Shown: positions 1-7,642 of the stretch, piece by piece
Layout: every line of letters starts with the position of its first letter
How positions within the stretch are numbered: position 1 is the stretch's first letter
Source of the DNA: Entamoeba invadens IP1
Taxonomy: Eukaryota; Evosea; Mastigamoebida; Endamoebidae
Length of the DNA stretch: 14,120 bases
NCBI RefSeq assembly: GCF_000330505.1
Contig: NW_004443755.1
Span: 38,273-52,392 of the forward strand
Reading direction: 5' to 3'
Made by a program: the position numbers and the translations under genes
The notes under the pieces: model-generated
The model's database searches: none
Told to the model about the DNA's origin: nothing
What the model saw: only the letters and a program-made list of their open reading frames with translations

Positions 1-959
1 TGTTTTGTTTTTAGCAATGAAACAAACCCAACCAAACTGTTGTTGTTAGTGTATAATATATTAACTAATAATTTGTTATTTTGTTACTTCCATTCCACAA
101 CCATATTTTTACTTTTCAAAGTAATAATTCAAATTATTACTCCTTTATTGAACAGTATGTTCCAACACATTCGGTTTTTACTTTTTTACATTAAAATCAA
201 AAGTTAAAAAAATTTAATAAATTGATCGATTGTCCTGTTTTTTTCGTTTTCTTACTTTGTTTTACAATTGAATTCTATAAATATCTAATATTTAACTCAT
301 CGTGATTTATACATACATTTAATAATACCAAACAACTATAAAACCTGGCATAAAACGCTGTTTTATGACAAAATTGATTTATTATGACCAAAATGTATTG
401 TCATATAAAATAACAGGAAAGAACTTCTTCTGAAAAGAGTCACATTTTTATCATTAAAAAAAACTGTTTATTCAAGCCAATTTTGATATTACAAAATTCT
501 GTTATACTGTTATATCCACATCTCCCTTATAATGTAAATAAAATGTTTAGTACACTTTTTAATAATATTCAAAAGATGTTCTTTCCTTTGTGTTTGATTG
601 GAAAACCCAAACGGGGTTTTAATTACCAAAAATAGAACTTCTTTATTGTTTTGTTCTATTTTATAATTCCCAATTCTTTACAACTATTATTTTATAGTAA
701 TCTACATAATAACTAATAACACTTAATAAATAAAAATACACGTTTGGCGGTTTTTTGGGAAGGTGCCAACCATGGAATTATTGCGTGGAATTAAATCAAC
801 GAAGTTTTTATATTCCAAAAATACTCAATTTAAAACAAGCAAAAAATCAATAACCCCCCAAATGATAAAAATAATAAAAATTCGAATTTCTTGTGTTCGA
901 AAACCACCAGAGAGACCGATATTAATTCACTCAAATTTCAATCAAATACAACGACAAAG
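1..959. other. AT-rich intergenic region upstream of the secreted-protein gene
   Basis: No convincing gene is visible. The stretch is homopolymer-rich and stop-rich in all frames. An AAAAATTC-type sequence near 876-883 resembles the Entamoeba initiator consensus AAAAATTCA, but it lies about 80 bases before the ATG, which is far for an Entamoeba 5' UTR. A weak TATA-like GATATTAATT lies about 30-40 bases before the ATG. Neither is strong enough to call a promoter. A perfect 8-bp inverted repeat (CATAAAAC, spacer GCT, GTTTTATG) lies at 349-367. Confidence 0.5.
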
Positions 960-1682
960 ATGTTGACCTTTTTGTTGATTTCTTTCACTTTCGCCTATAA
1001 CATGTTTGGATTGACTGCCACGGACAATCCCACACAAGCGAGCAACGAATTGTATGTTCGAGATAAGTGCACCACCTGTTGCCGAGTACTTTTGGCCACA
1101 CAATGGAATTACGATAAAAACAAGGCATTTACTGAAGACGATTATAAAAAGGGTGATTCAAGATACTTTGTGATGGACATGGAGTTTGATAATATTAACG
1201 AAGTAAGAAGACCAGCTGGAAATTATGAACAAGTCATTCCTTTGAGACCACTTGTTGAAGGTAAAACATTCCAATTCTTTGAATTTGCGGCTTATAAGAT
1301 GTACACCTCTTTTGTGTATCCAAAGAGAGTCCATGACATTAGAGGAGGTGCAAATGTAAATTCAAGACTTATCATCTGGTCGAGAAATCCACCACTTTCG
1401 AATGCCCCGGGTACTGTTAACCAGAGATTTGTCTATGTCCACGCGTATGACGAAAGCTTCTACACTTCGACTTTTGAGAAGAGATGGAGAGCTTACAAGT
1501 ACCACTTCTTCTTGCCTTTCAATACCGCAAAAGATTTGTGCTATGAAAGCTGTATTGGCAGCGATTTTGCGTCGTGGGCCGGACAGGCTCAATTCAAAAA
1601 CACTCCAAACTTCCATCAAATCAAAGCGGCTGTTTGTGTTGCATCGGACTCAAAACAAATGTTTACCCCAGTCTTTGCTTAA
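960..1682 (+). CDS. Small secreted protein, possible beta-trefoil lectin-like domain
   Basis: The 240-residue protein starts at the first in-frame ATG (960). Upstream sense codons up to 891 contain no ATG. Residues 1-20 form a hydrophobic signal peptide, with likely cleavage after LTA. No other membrane segment or anchor is visible, so it is probably secreted or lumenal. The mature part has six cysteines (37, 40, 41, 194, 198, 226), including a CTTCC cluster, which suggests disulphides. Residues 124-160 contain VHDIRGGANVNSRLIIW followed by NQRF. This looks like one repeat of a QxW-type beta-trefoil lectin (D-x-RGG ... N ... W ... NQ-x-aromatic). A weaker echo, FQFFEF, lies at 104-109, and a third repeat is not obvious. 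The fold is therefore an inference, and no sugar or partner can be named. No Entamoeba cyst-wall lectin signature is recognised. Codon use looks like a normal expressed gene. The next gene is convergent. Confidence 0.8.
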   Translation: MLTFLLISFTFAYNMFGLTATDNPTQASNELYVRDKCTTCCRVLLATQWNYDKNKAFTEDDYKKGDSRYFVMDMEFDNINEVRRPAGNYEQVIPLRPLVEGKTFQFFEFAAYKMYTSFVYPKRVHDIRGGANVNSRLIIWSRNPPLSNAPGTVNQRFVYVHAYDESFYTSTFEKRWRAYKYHFFLPFNTAKDLCYESCIGSDFASWAGQAQFKNTPNFHQIKAAVCVASDSKQMFTPVFA

Positions 1683-2311
1683 GTAACTTGTTTCTTTTTC
1701 TTTATTTGAAATGATACGAATTTTTTTAAAAAGACCACCAGAAATTTGTCGTTCTTTTTTTTATAATTTTATTATAGTTTCGGGTATTATTTTTTTCAAC
1801 AATTGTTTTTTTTCCTGATTGTTCAGTCAAATATTTTTTATTAATTTTTCTCATTTTTGATGGTTGTTCAATACAAAAAACATGAGTGTACGACAATTTT
1901 CTTACTGTTGGACGGGTTTCTTGTGGTGTTTAATGTTTGGGATAAAAATCTTTGTTGACACTTCTTAAGATAATTTTATATTTATTTTATGTGTTATGAT
2001 TAGAACAATAGAAAGAACTTTTTAATATATGTGTTGGTCATAACATTATGAAAGTTATAATGTTTAAACATCAAATTGTTAAATAATATTATTTACATTT
2101 AAAATATTTTGATTTTATTTTTACATCTTTATGCACTTTCAAGCCACTTCTTTTTTATCCTTTTGAGATCAAAATATAGTTTTTTAGTAATAAAAATTAT
2201 TATTATAGTTTTTAACAATGAAAACTTTTAAAAAATTAACAATAGTTAAATCAATAACAATATTTTAAAAATAAAAACGAAATCAAAATAAAGTTGTAAA
2301 AGTTGTTTGAA
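1683..2311. other. AT-rich spacer between convergent genes
   Basis: This holds the 3' ends of the secreted-protein gene (+) and the CaBP1-like gene (-). No ORF or RNA gene is evident. An 8-bp inverted repeat, AACATTAT / ATAATGTT with a 7-base loop, lies at 2042-2064. Confidence 0.5.
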
Positions 2312-2314
2312 TTA
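2310..2314 (-). terminator. TAATT motif overlapping the CaBP1-like stop codon
   Basis: On the minus strand the TAA stop continues as TAATT. This matches the UA(A/U)UU motif described upstream of Entamoeba poly(A) sites. The same arrangement occurs at two other minus-strand genes in the window. Its function here is inferred. Confidence 0.4.
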
Positions 2315-2716
2315 AAGTGAGAAAGCACAGAACTCTTCCATTGTGATGTATCCGTCACCGTTGGCATCAGCCTTCATGACTTGTTCAACAGCTTGTTCAC
2401 ATCCAACCTTCTTGAAGAAAGCAGTGACTTCATCCTTAGTCAACTTTCCATCTCCATCGGCGTCCATCAACTTGTAAAGAACTTTAAGACCGATTTTGGC
2501 ATCAGCCATATCAATGCCAGCAATAGCTTGATGGAACTTGGTGAACTCAGGAAGGTCGATTGTTCCGTCGTTGTCAACGTCAACAGCCTTGAAGATCAAT
2601 TGAACGAGTTTCTCGTTCTTGATTTCCTTCTTAGCAGCAATAGCAGCTTTGACCTCTTCGTATTGGAGTTTGCCGTCGTTGTTGGTATCGATTGCCTTGA
2701 ATGCAGCTTCAGCCAT
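2312..2716 (-). CDS. CaBP1: Four-EF-hand calcium-binding protein, CaBP1-like
   Basis: This is a 134-residue calcium sensor of the Entamoeba CaBP family, the same length as E. histolytica CaBP1. Four 12-residue EF-hand loops are visible: residues 10-21 ([12 protein letters not shown]), 46-57 ([12 protein letters not shown]), 85-96 ([12 protein letters not shown]) and 117-128 ([12 protein letters not shown]). All keep Asp at position 1, Asp at 5, Gly at 6 and Glu at 12, so all four should bind Ca2+. No signal peptide or membrane segment is present, so it is cytosolic. The ATG at 2716 is the first in frame; upstream sense codons are initiated only by TTG. In E. histolytica, CaBP1 works with actin at phagocytic cups. 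That role is family knowledge, and CaBP1 versus the close paralogue CaBP2 cannot be settled by eye. The cofilin gene lies 566 bases upstream on the same strand with a matching core promoter. Confidence 0.93.
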   Translation of the reverse strand: MAEAAFKAIDTNNDGKLQYEEVKAAIAAKKEIKNEKLVQLIFKAVDVDNDGTIDLPEFTKFHQAIAGIDMADAKIGLKVLYKLMDADGDGKLTKDEVTAFFKKVGCEQAVEQVMKADANGDGYITMEEFCAFSL

Positions 2717-2718
2717 TA

Positions 2719-2752
2719 TGAGATGACTGAACAGAAGTTGAAAGGATTTATA
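2719..2752 (-). promoter_or_regulatory. Core promoter of the CaBP1-like gene
   Basis: TATAAA lies at 2747-2752 (minus sense), about 31 bases before the ATG. TCATCTCA lies at 2719-2726, two bases before the ATG. The close spacing fits the very short 5' UTRs of Entamoeba, so TCATCTCA probably spans the transcription start. The cofilin gene has the same arrangement. Confidence 0.6.
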
Positions 2753-3282
2753 TGGGGATGTACACGTTAACAAAAAATTGATGATTTCGTTTTTTTAAAT
2801 TTTATTGTAATTCATTGGTTCTTTTCGATAACAGAAGACAAAGTCCCTCTTTGATCGATTTTTGAGTTTCACAAAAATTGTTTTGTTGTTTTATATATTT
2901 TTTAGTAAATTCATAAAAAAATAACCATATCCAATAAAATTTTTTTTATAAACCTCTTTGTATTTTTCAGTTTGATAAATTCGTTCTTCTGTTGTTTTTA
3001 GTTCTTTTTATATTTTATTTTTATAAAAAAAACACTTAAATTTATCATTATATAAAATGATAAAATTGTTTTATAATATTCAATTGTGACATTATAAAGA
3101 ATTTTAAATAACAAAATTGAATCAAAATTTTATAATTATCATAAAATGTTAAGAATGTTGATATTCTAATAATTTTACAGTATATTATTTGTTTGTAGTT
3201 AAACATTTATCCAAAAGTTGTTACAATTATAATTGTTATATTAAACAATTTTGTAACCAATTTAAACCAAAAAGTGAATTAC
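2753..3282. other. Spacer between cofilin 3' end and CaBP1-like promoter
   Basis: No gene is visible. It holds the cofilin 3' UTR and any upstream promoter elements of the CaBP1-like gene. Two inverted repeats stand out: TTTATCATT / AATGATAAA with a 6-base loop at 3041-3064, and GTTACAA / TTGTAAC arms at 3220-3257 enclosing a 14-bp perfect palindrome (ACAATTATAATTGT). Confidence 0.5.
3277..3281 (-). terminator. TAATT motif just after the cofilin stop codon
   Basis: On the minus strand the TGA stop is followed by G and then TAATT. This is a candidate Entamoeba-type polyadenylation motif. Confidence 0.4.
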
Positions 3283-3699
3283 TCACTGAGAGACAGACTT
3301 GACCTTGTCTATCACCTTCTGTTCATCAAGTTCGATGTACCCAGTCGCCTGAATTTCGACAGACAATCCAACAAATGCTTGCTTGATTGTCGCCTTGGTT
3401 GCTGAATACACCATTTTCTCTTTGATGGAGCAAGCAGCTGGAGTCCACAAGTAAAAGATGATCTTTTCTCTTTTGCCACTTCCTTGGTTGTATTGAAGGT
3501 GATAAACGCCGTAACGGGCTGACTTTGGTGGAAGTGCTTTGGTAAAATCTTCATAAGTTTCATCGAAAGGAGCTGTTTTATCAACGACAATTTCTGTCAT
3601 CTTGTCGTTCATCTTGAAAAGAATGTATCTCCACTTGTGGGACAACTTGAACTCGTTGTAAAGAGAAGTAACTTCGTCGCTTAATTGAATGCCAGACAT
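3283..3699 (-). CDS. ADF/cofilin family actin-depolymerising factor
   Basis: This 138-residue protein is one whole ADF-homology domain, within the usual 130-170 residue range. It should bind actin monomers and filaments and speed filament severing and turnover in the cytoplasm. Visible family features are the N-terminal SGI with Ser2 (the regulatory phosphoserine position in many cofilins), the hydrophobic core YHLQY near 66-70, the strand IIFYLWTP at 80-87, and the actin-binding long helix from about 91 to 109 with K-x-K-M-x-Y (92-98). No signal peptide or targeting sequence is present. The ATG at 3699 is preceded immediately by TCATCTCA, and a TATA box sits about 30 bases upstream, which supports this start. 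The neighbouring CaBP1-like gene also belongs to the actin and phagocytosis machinery. I cannot tell which cofilin paralogue this is. Confidence 0.93.
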   Translation of the reverse strand: MSGIQLSDEVTSLYNEFKLSHKWRYILFKMNDKMTEIVVDKTAPFDETYEDFTKALPPKSARYGVYHLQYNQGSGKREKIIFYLWTPAACSIKEKMVYSATKATIKQAFVGLSVEIQATGYIELDEQKVIDKVKSVSQ

Positions 3700-3734
3700 T
3701 GAGATGATCTATCTGTTTTGGTGATGTTTTTATA
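3700..3734 (-). promoter_or_regulatory. Core promoter of the cofilin gene
   Basis: TATAAAAA lies at 3727-3734 (minus sense) and TCATCTCA at 3700-3707, directly abutting the ATG. The TATA-to-TCATCTCA distance is 27 bases, against 26 in the CaBP1-like gene. Confidence 0.6.
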
Positions 3735-5765
3735 CCTTTTCAAATCTATTTTTATTATTTCTCAATTAAAAACAAACAACAAACTCCAAATCTTGTTTTT
3801 TCAACTCGAGTTGTTGTGAAGTTTCTATTATTACTCAATTTTTTGTGTTTTATATAATAAGTTTTATAATATTTTTATTAAAATTGGTTTCTTAAAAGTT
3901 TATAGTTTTATCAATAAGTTATATAAATAGTTAAAATGTATTATTATTAATAGTATTTATATTTATTGTGTATTTTTGGAAATAATCATATTTAATTTTA
4001 CCACAAAATTATCAATAAAAACAAAATTAACAAGAAACTATTATATATAATAATTTTAACAACATTAAATTATTTTAAAATATAAAGGATTGTTATAAAC
4101 CAAAAAATAATTAGTGATTATAAATAAAATATATCATAAAAATAAAAATACAAGTGATGTTTCATTTTAAAAAAGAAGTCCACAACGTCAAATTTTTATC
4201 ACGATCATCACCTTTTGTTTCACAATAAATCATTATTATTTAATTTTGTTCAATGTTTAAACTGGTTTTTATCCATATTGTTTATAATATTTAGAAAATT
4301 AGTTTTGTCCCAAATGCAGTGGATGGTTTTTCCAAGTAAATATAAGTTGAAATTTGCATACAAAAATAAATTATTGTTATTAGAACACATATTTGTTTTT
4401 AAAAAAATTGAATGAAAAGTTTATTTAAAAAAATTACTTACATCATTCTTTATAAAACAAAAAATAATATACAATGACATGTAAATAAGAGTTTTAATCG
4501 TTCATAGATAAAACGATATATTTGGTACGCGATGTGAATCAATTGAAAACAATAATAAATCGAACAACTATAATTACACAACGAAAAAAAAGTGTCTTGA
4601 GCGTCGAGGAAAGAAAAATGTGTTGTTTCAAACAGCGAGTTTACCAAGTTATTGAATATTGTAAAATCATTCAAATTTTCCTTTTAATTTGTTAGTAATA
4701 TTTTTGTATAGAAAGTTAATGAAAAACAGTCTGGCTCGGTCGTAAATTAGAGTAATATAATATTTAATTTGATATAATAAAAGAAAAATGTATACATATG
4801 AACAAACAATGGAAATAAAAAAAACTTTGGTTGATATTTTTTGTTTTTATTCTTTATTTAACAATAAAATTCATGTCAATAAAATAGGCCTTTTGAATTC
4901 AAAAACAATTGTTGTTGTTATTCTTGTGTCAATACTTATTACAGTCAAGTGCAACAACTTAATGTTTGTTTGGGTTTGAAAATAAAGATAATACATTCGC
5001 CAGCTAATTGAATCAAAATATGTGTAATGGAGTCAATGTGTTTAACCGACTGAGAATGATCATCGTTGTAACTTACAAATGTTATATGTACAAATTCGGT
5101 GTTTTATCTCAAACAAAGGGGTCTCGATATACAAATGAATCGTTTGTTTGGATCGATAATTATATACAATTTAATATAAATTATAATAAAAATTTATAAT
5201 AAATAGTTGTACATAATAAAATATAGTTAAACTTATCGAGACGGACTTTTTTCATTTACTCTGTTCCCTCCCCTATAAGTTTTTTTTTCATTTTTCATCT
5301 AAAAACAACCAAAAAATACATTTAAATTTTACAAAATAAACAATGATTTGTATCTACAGATGGGCAACTAATTTGTCTAATAAACCTATTAGCATATTAA
5401 TTTCCCATATTTGAGTCATAATTTCCCCAATATTTTATTCAGTTCCATCTCCAAATTCGTAATTTGTCTTCTTTCTACTAATTATAAACCAAACGGAACA
5501 AACTAAAAAAACTATCTCTCTAAAACTCGAAAATAAAATTATAAAAATTGATTTACCAACAACATTAGCACGTTGTTGGTGTACACTGTATCGACTGTTT
5601 GCTTTGTTTATGTTTTTATTAGCATTACACATAAGTGTTTATAAACCAACACAACCAAGGATGGCCTTTTACATAATTATTTTTTAATGCTGTCTTTATT
5701 TTCTATTTAAAATAATATGCAAAAGAAAAATAAGTAAATATTTGGTCTGGTATCAAATTCAAATA
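3735..5765. other. Gene-poor AT-rich region
   Basis: No convincing protein gene is visible. The short ORFs here are hydrophobic or low-complexity, and one near 4450-4674 lacks an in-frame ATG start. Composition is mostly homopolymer runs. Slightly richer patches occur near 4498-4670, 4990-5245 and 5420-5660. Inverted repeats of note are GTCTCGATA at 5121-5129 with TATCGAGAC at 5234-5242, and ACCAACAAC / GTTGTTGGT with an 8-base loop at 5555-5580. Confidence 0.5.
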
Positions 5766-6092
5766 ATGACGGACAGTCACCTCGAGTCAGTGGATACCAA
5801 GTGAGACAGCATCAAAAAGAAGGCTCCGTAAGACGCACTCTAACAGTCTATTAATGCACCCGTTCCACACTTTCCGGTCCTCTTTCGGCACCGATTCCTT
5901 CTGACCCCTTTCCCCTGCAAGCGGGGTGGAACCACATTCGCGTCCACATAACACGGACAGTGAATGTGTTGACATGGGGAAGCACAAACGGTCGCACAGA
6001 GGTAGACTTCCCTAAAAAGTAAAGAGGCAAATGCTTCACTCTGATAATTGGAGTGAGGGTCGGAAAGAACGGTCACAGTAGAAAAACTTTTT
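5766..6092 (+). ncRNA. GC-rich island, candidate structured non-coding RNA
   Basis: GC content is 58% over 5861-5960 but 21% over 5661-5760 (counted by hand). No ORF has a proper ATG and coding character. The sequence can be folded by eye into mutually compatible helices: 5860-5865/6067-6072 and 5871-5876/6061-6066 (a 5-base bulge between them), 5879-5883/5998-6002, 5890-5893/5989-5992, 5910-5915/5976-5981, 5933-5939/5962-5968 with 5942-5945/5955-5958, and a hairpin 6034-6041/6051-6058. A 5' stem 5769-5773/5825-5829 is also possible. A T5 run at 6088-6092 would end a plus-strand pol III transcript, which is why plus is preferred. A B-box-like GCACCGATTCC lies at 5888-5898, and a weak TATA-like TAAATATT at 5735-5742. 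It was not recognised as SRP RNA, RNase P/MRP, U3 or an snRNA. A degraded SINE or a transferred fragment remains possible. The ends are approximate. Confidence 0.45.
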
Positions 6093-6458
6093 ATGTGCAA
6101 TTATTAACTAAATTTTTATTATACTTTTGTTCAACACAATTATTATAACTTTTGTTTATTGATTCTTCGTAATGAAGTGTCAATTGTATCATCAATCATA
6201 TCAATGCTTGGTTTATTCCTAGTGTTTCAAAGTGTGGTGTGTTAATTTTTTATTTTCCATCCAACACTGTAATGTCCCGTTTTATTCAATAAAAAACGTG
6301 TCACGAACAAAAAATGGTTATTTTTTATGGATATGTTCCAAGTAATGTTTTACAAAATTATTATTAAAAAAAGACTGATCTAAATAAATCTAATAAATAT
6401 TTTGAGTATAATAAAATTTAATAAATTTTACTATTTAAAGGTGTAGACAAATTAGTTA
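6093..6458. other. AT-rich spacer between the GC island and the hAT-like element
   Basis: No gene is visible. A near-perfect inverted repeat around 6279-6298 (CGTTTTATT / AATAAAA-ACG) and a small CGTG-T-CACG dyad just after it are the only structures noted. Confidence 0.4.
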
Positions 6459-6465
6459 CCGCAAG
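6459..6465. repeat. Left copy of 7-bp putative target-site duplication
   Basis: CCGCAAG directly abuts the left CAGGG terminus. The same 7 bases abut the right terminus at 7462-7468. hAT elements normally make 8-bp duplications, so one base may have been lost or mutated. Confidence 0.6.
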
Positions 6466-6478
6466 CAGGGTCGGCCAA
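6466..6478 (+). repeat. Left terminal inverted repeat of the hAT-like element
   Basis: CAGGGTCGGCCAA is an exact inverted match to 7449-7461. It is a sharp GC-rich word in AT-rich DNA. Confidence 0.8.
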
Positions 6479-7448
6479 ACGATCATGTTATTGGAAAAAA
6501 ACTTAAAAAACAATAAAATGGTAAATAACATTATCATTTTTGAAAAACAAAATGAAAATGACAAAACACAATTATTTATACCAAAAGATAAAATGAAATA
6601 ATATAAAACGATAATTTATATTAAACACAAAATTGTTTTCAAATTACTTTAAAATACACAATAAACATATATCTTTATGTTAATATAATTGTACGTTAAA
6701 ACCTTTCAATTGTAAATTATATATGTAAATAAAACTTATTCAAAGTTGCTCTGATAATAGTTTTTTATTTGGGTGATAATTATTTATTTTGACTGATTAT
6801 TATCTTATTATGAATAATCGTTTTTATCAAGAAAATTAACTAAAGATAAGTTTTACTGTTTTGAAAGTAATATGGTTGACTTCATTCGAAAAATAATACA
6901 TTGTCTGTTTTGTATTATTGCAAAAGATAAAAAAATACTTCTAATTGATTGTTTAATTAATACTTTAATTTAAAAAGGACACGAATGAACTATTCAAAAC
7001 CTTTGTTAAACTGACAAATGTACATATATATATTTACAATAAATAATAATGTGTATGTTGAAAAAGTATATTAATTGTTCAAATAAAAATTTTATGTTGA
7101 AATCACTAAAATGATTTCTAATAATTTTATTTGGTTGTAAATATCTTCTGTATATACAACAAATGTAATGAGTGAATATTATTATTTGATTTTAAAAACT
7201 CTGCATCCCATAATTTCACATGCTTTTTTATTGTTCAATTGTTGTTCTTTAAAACTGGATTATAACATATAAAAATAATAATTTAACAATACAGAAATAT
7301 TGTTTAAATCGTTAAATATAGTTTTAGCAATTTTTAAAAACATTTTAACTCTAAAAAACTTTTTAAATTTTTTGTTGACAATATGCTAAAACTTAAAATG
7401 AACTGACACGTATTAGAGATTGCCACGAAGTTGTTTAAAAACTGGATC

Positions 7449-7461
7449 TTGGCCGACCCTG
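7449..7461 (-). repeat. Right terminal inverted repeat of the hAT-like element
   Basis: TTGGCCGACCCTG is the exact reverse complement of the left terminus. Confidence 0.8.
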
Positions 7462-7468
7462 CCGCAAG
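7462..7468. repeat. Right copy of 7-bp putative target-site duplication
   Basis: CCGCAAG is identical to 6459-6465. Both flanks also carry ACAAATTA close by (6447-6454 and 7470-7477), which is probably pre-existing sequence similarity. Confidence 0.6.
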
Positions 7469-7580
7469 ACAAATTATTCTCCTTACTGTACTTTATTAAA
7501 AACATAAAAATATTTTTAGTATGTTTTTATTTATTTATTATAAATATTTAGTTGAATAATAAAAACAATGTGATTTTCAA

Positions 7581-7623
7581 GAACAATCCAATATAATACC
7601 ATATATGTTTAAATCTATAAAAA
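7581..7623 (+). promoter_or_regulatory. Candidate core promoter of the TMK gene
   Basis: TATAAAAA at 7616-7623 begins 27 bases before the ATG at 7643, the same word and similar spacing as the cofilin TATA box. A GAAC at 7581-7584 could be the Entamoeba GAAC element, though the match is only the core. The TCATCTCA element of the two minus-strand genes is absent. Confidence 0.5.
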
Positions 7624-7642
7624 CATTTAATTTTTGATATTT

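Larger units (their letters stand above)
6466..7461. mobile_element. Non-autonomous hAT-like DNA transposon (MITE-like, about 1 kb)
   Basis: The element is bounded by perfect 13-bp terminal inverted repeats, CAGGGTCGGCCAA at 6466-6478 and its complement at 7449-7461. A GATC follows inside both ends, at slightly different offsets. The flanks carry a direct CCGCAAG. Termini beginning CAGGG...GGCCAA are typical of the hAT superfamily. The roughly 970-bp interior is extremely AT-rich with stops in all frames and no transposase remnant, so mobility would have needed an enzyme from an autonomous relative. hAT and other DNA transposons are reported in some Entamoeba species, notably E. invadens. The superfamily call rests on the termini only. 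Confidence 0.75.

Noticed and set aside
349..367. CATAAAAC-GCT-GTTTTATG dyad
   Set aside because: Short and AT-rich, far from any gene start. Likely chance.
891..959. N-terminal extension of the secreted protein
   Set aside because: The extension begins with TTG. Starting at the ATG at 960 gives a clean signal peptide at the N-terminus.
2717..2773. 19-residue extension of the CaBP1-like protein
   Set aside because: It begins with TTG and overlaps the TATA box. The 134-residue form matches the family length.
4215..5199. Short ORFs at 4215-4415, 4450-4674, 4788-4979 and 5008-5199
   Set aside because: Low-complexity, hydrophobic or Asn/Lys-rich chance ORFs in AT-rich DNA. At least two lack an ATG, and none has a convincing promoter.
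5766..6092. Assignment of the GC island to SRP RNA, RNase P/MRP or U3
   Set aside because: Short look-alike words exist, such as GGTCGGAAA near the 3' side and GGGGAAAG on the minus strand, but the required motifs are not in the right order or position.
5787..6100. Several overlapping minus-strand ORFs across the GC island
   Set aside because: They begin with TTG or GTG, overlap each other in different frames and show no family features. They are a by-product of fewer stop codons in GC-rich DNA.
7634..7642. Earlier TTG start of the TMK
   Set aside because: Eukaryotic initiation favours the ATG at 7643, which also starts the signal peptide.
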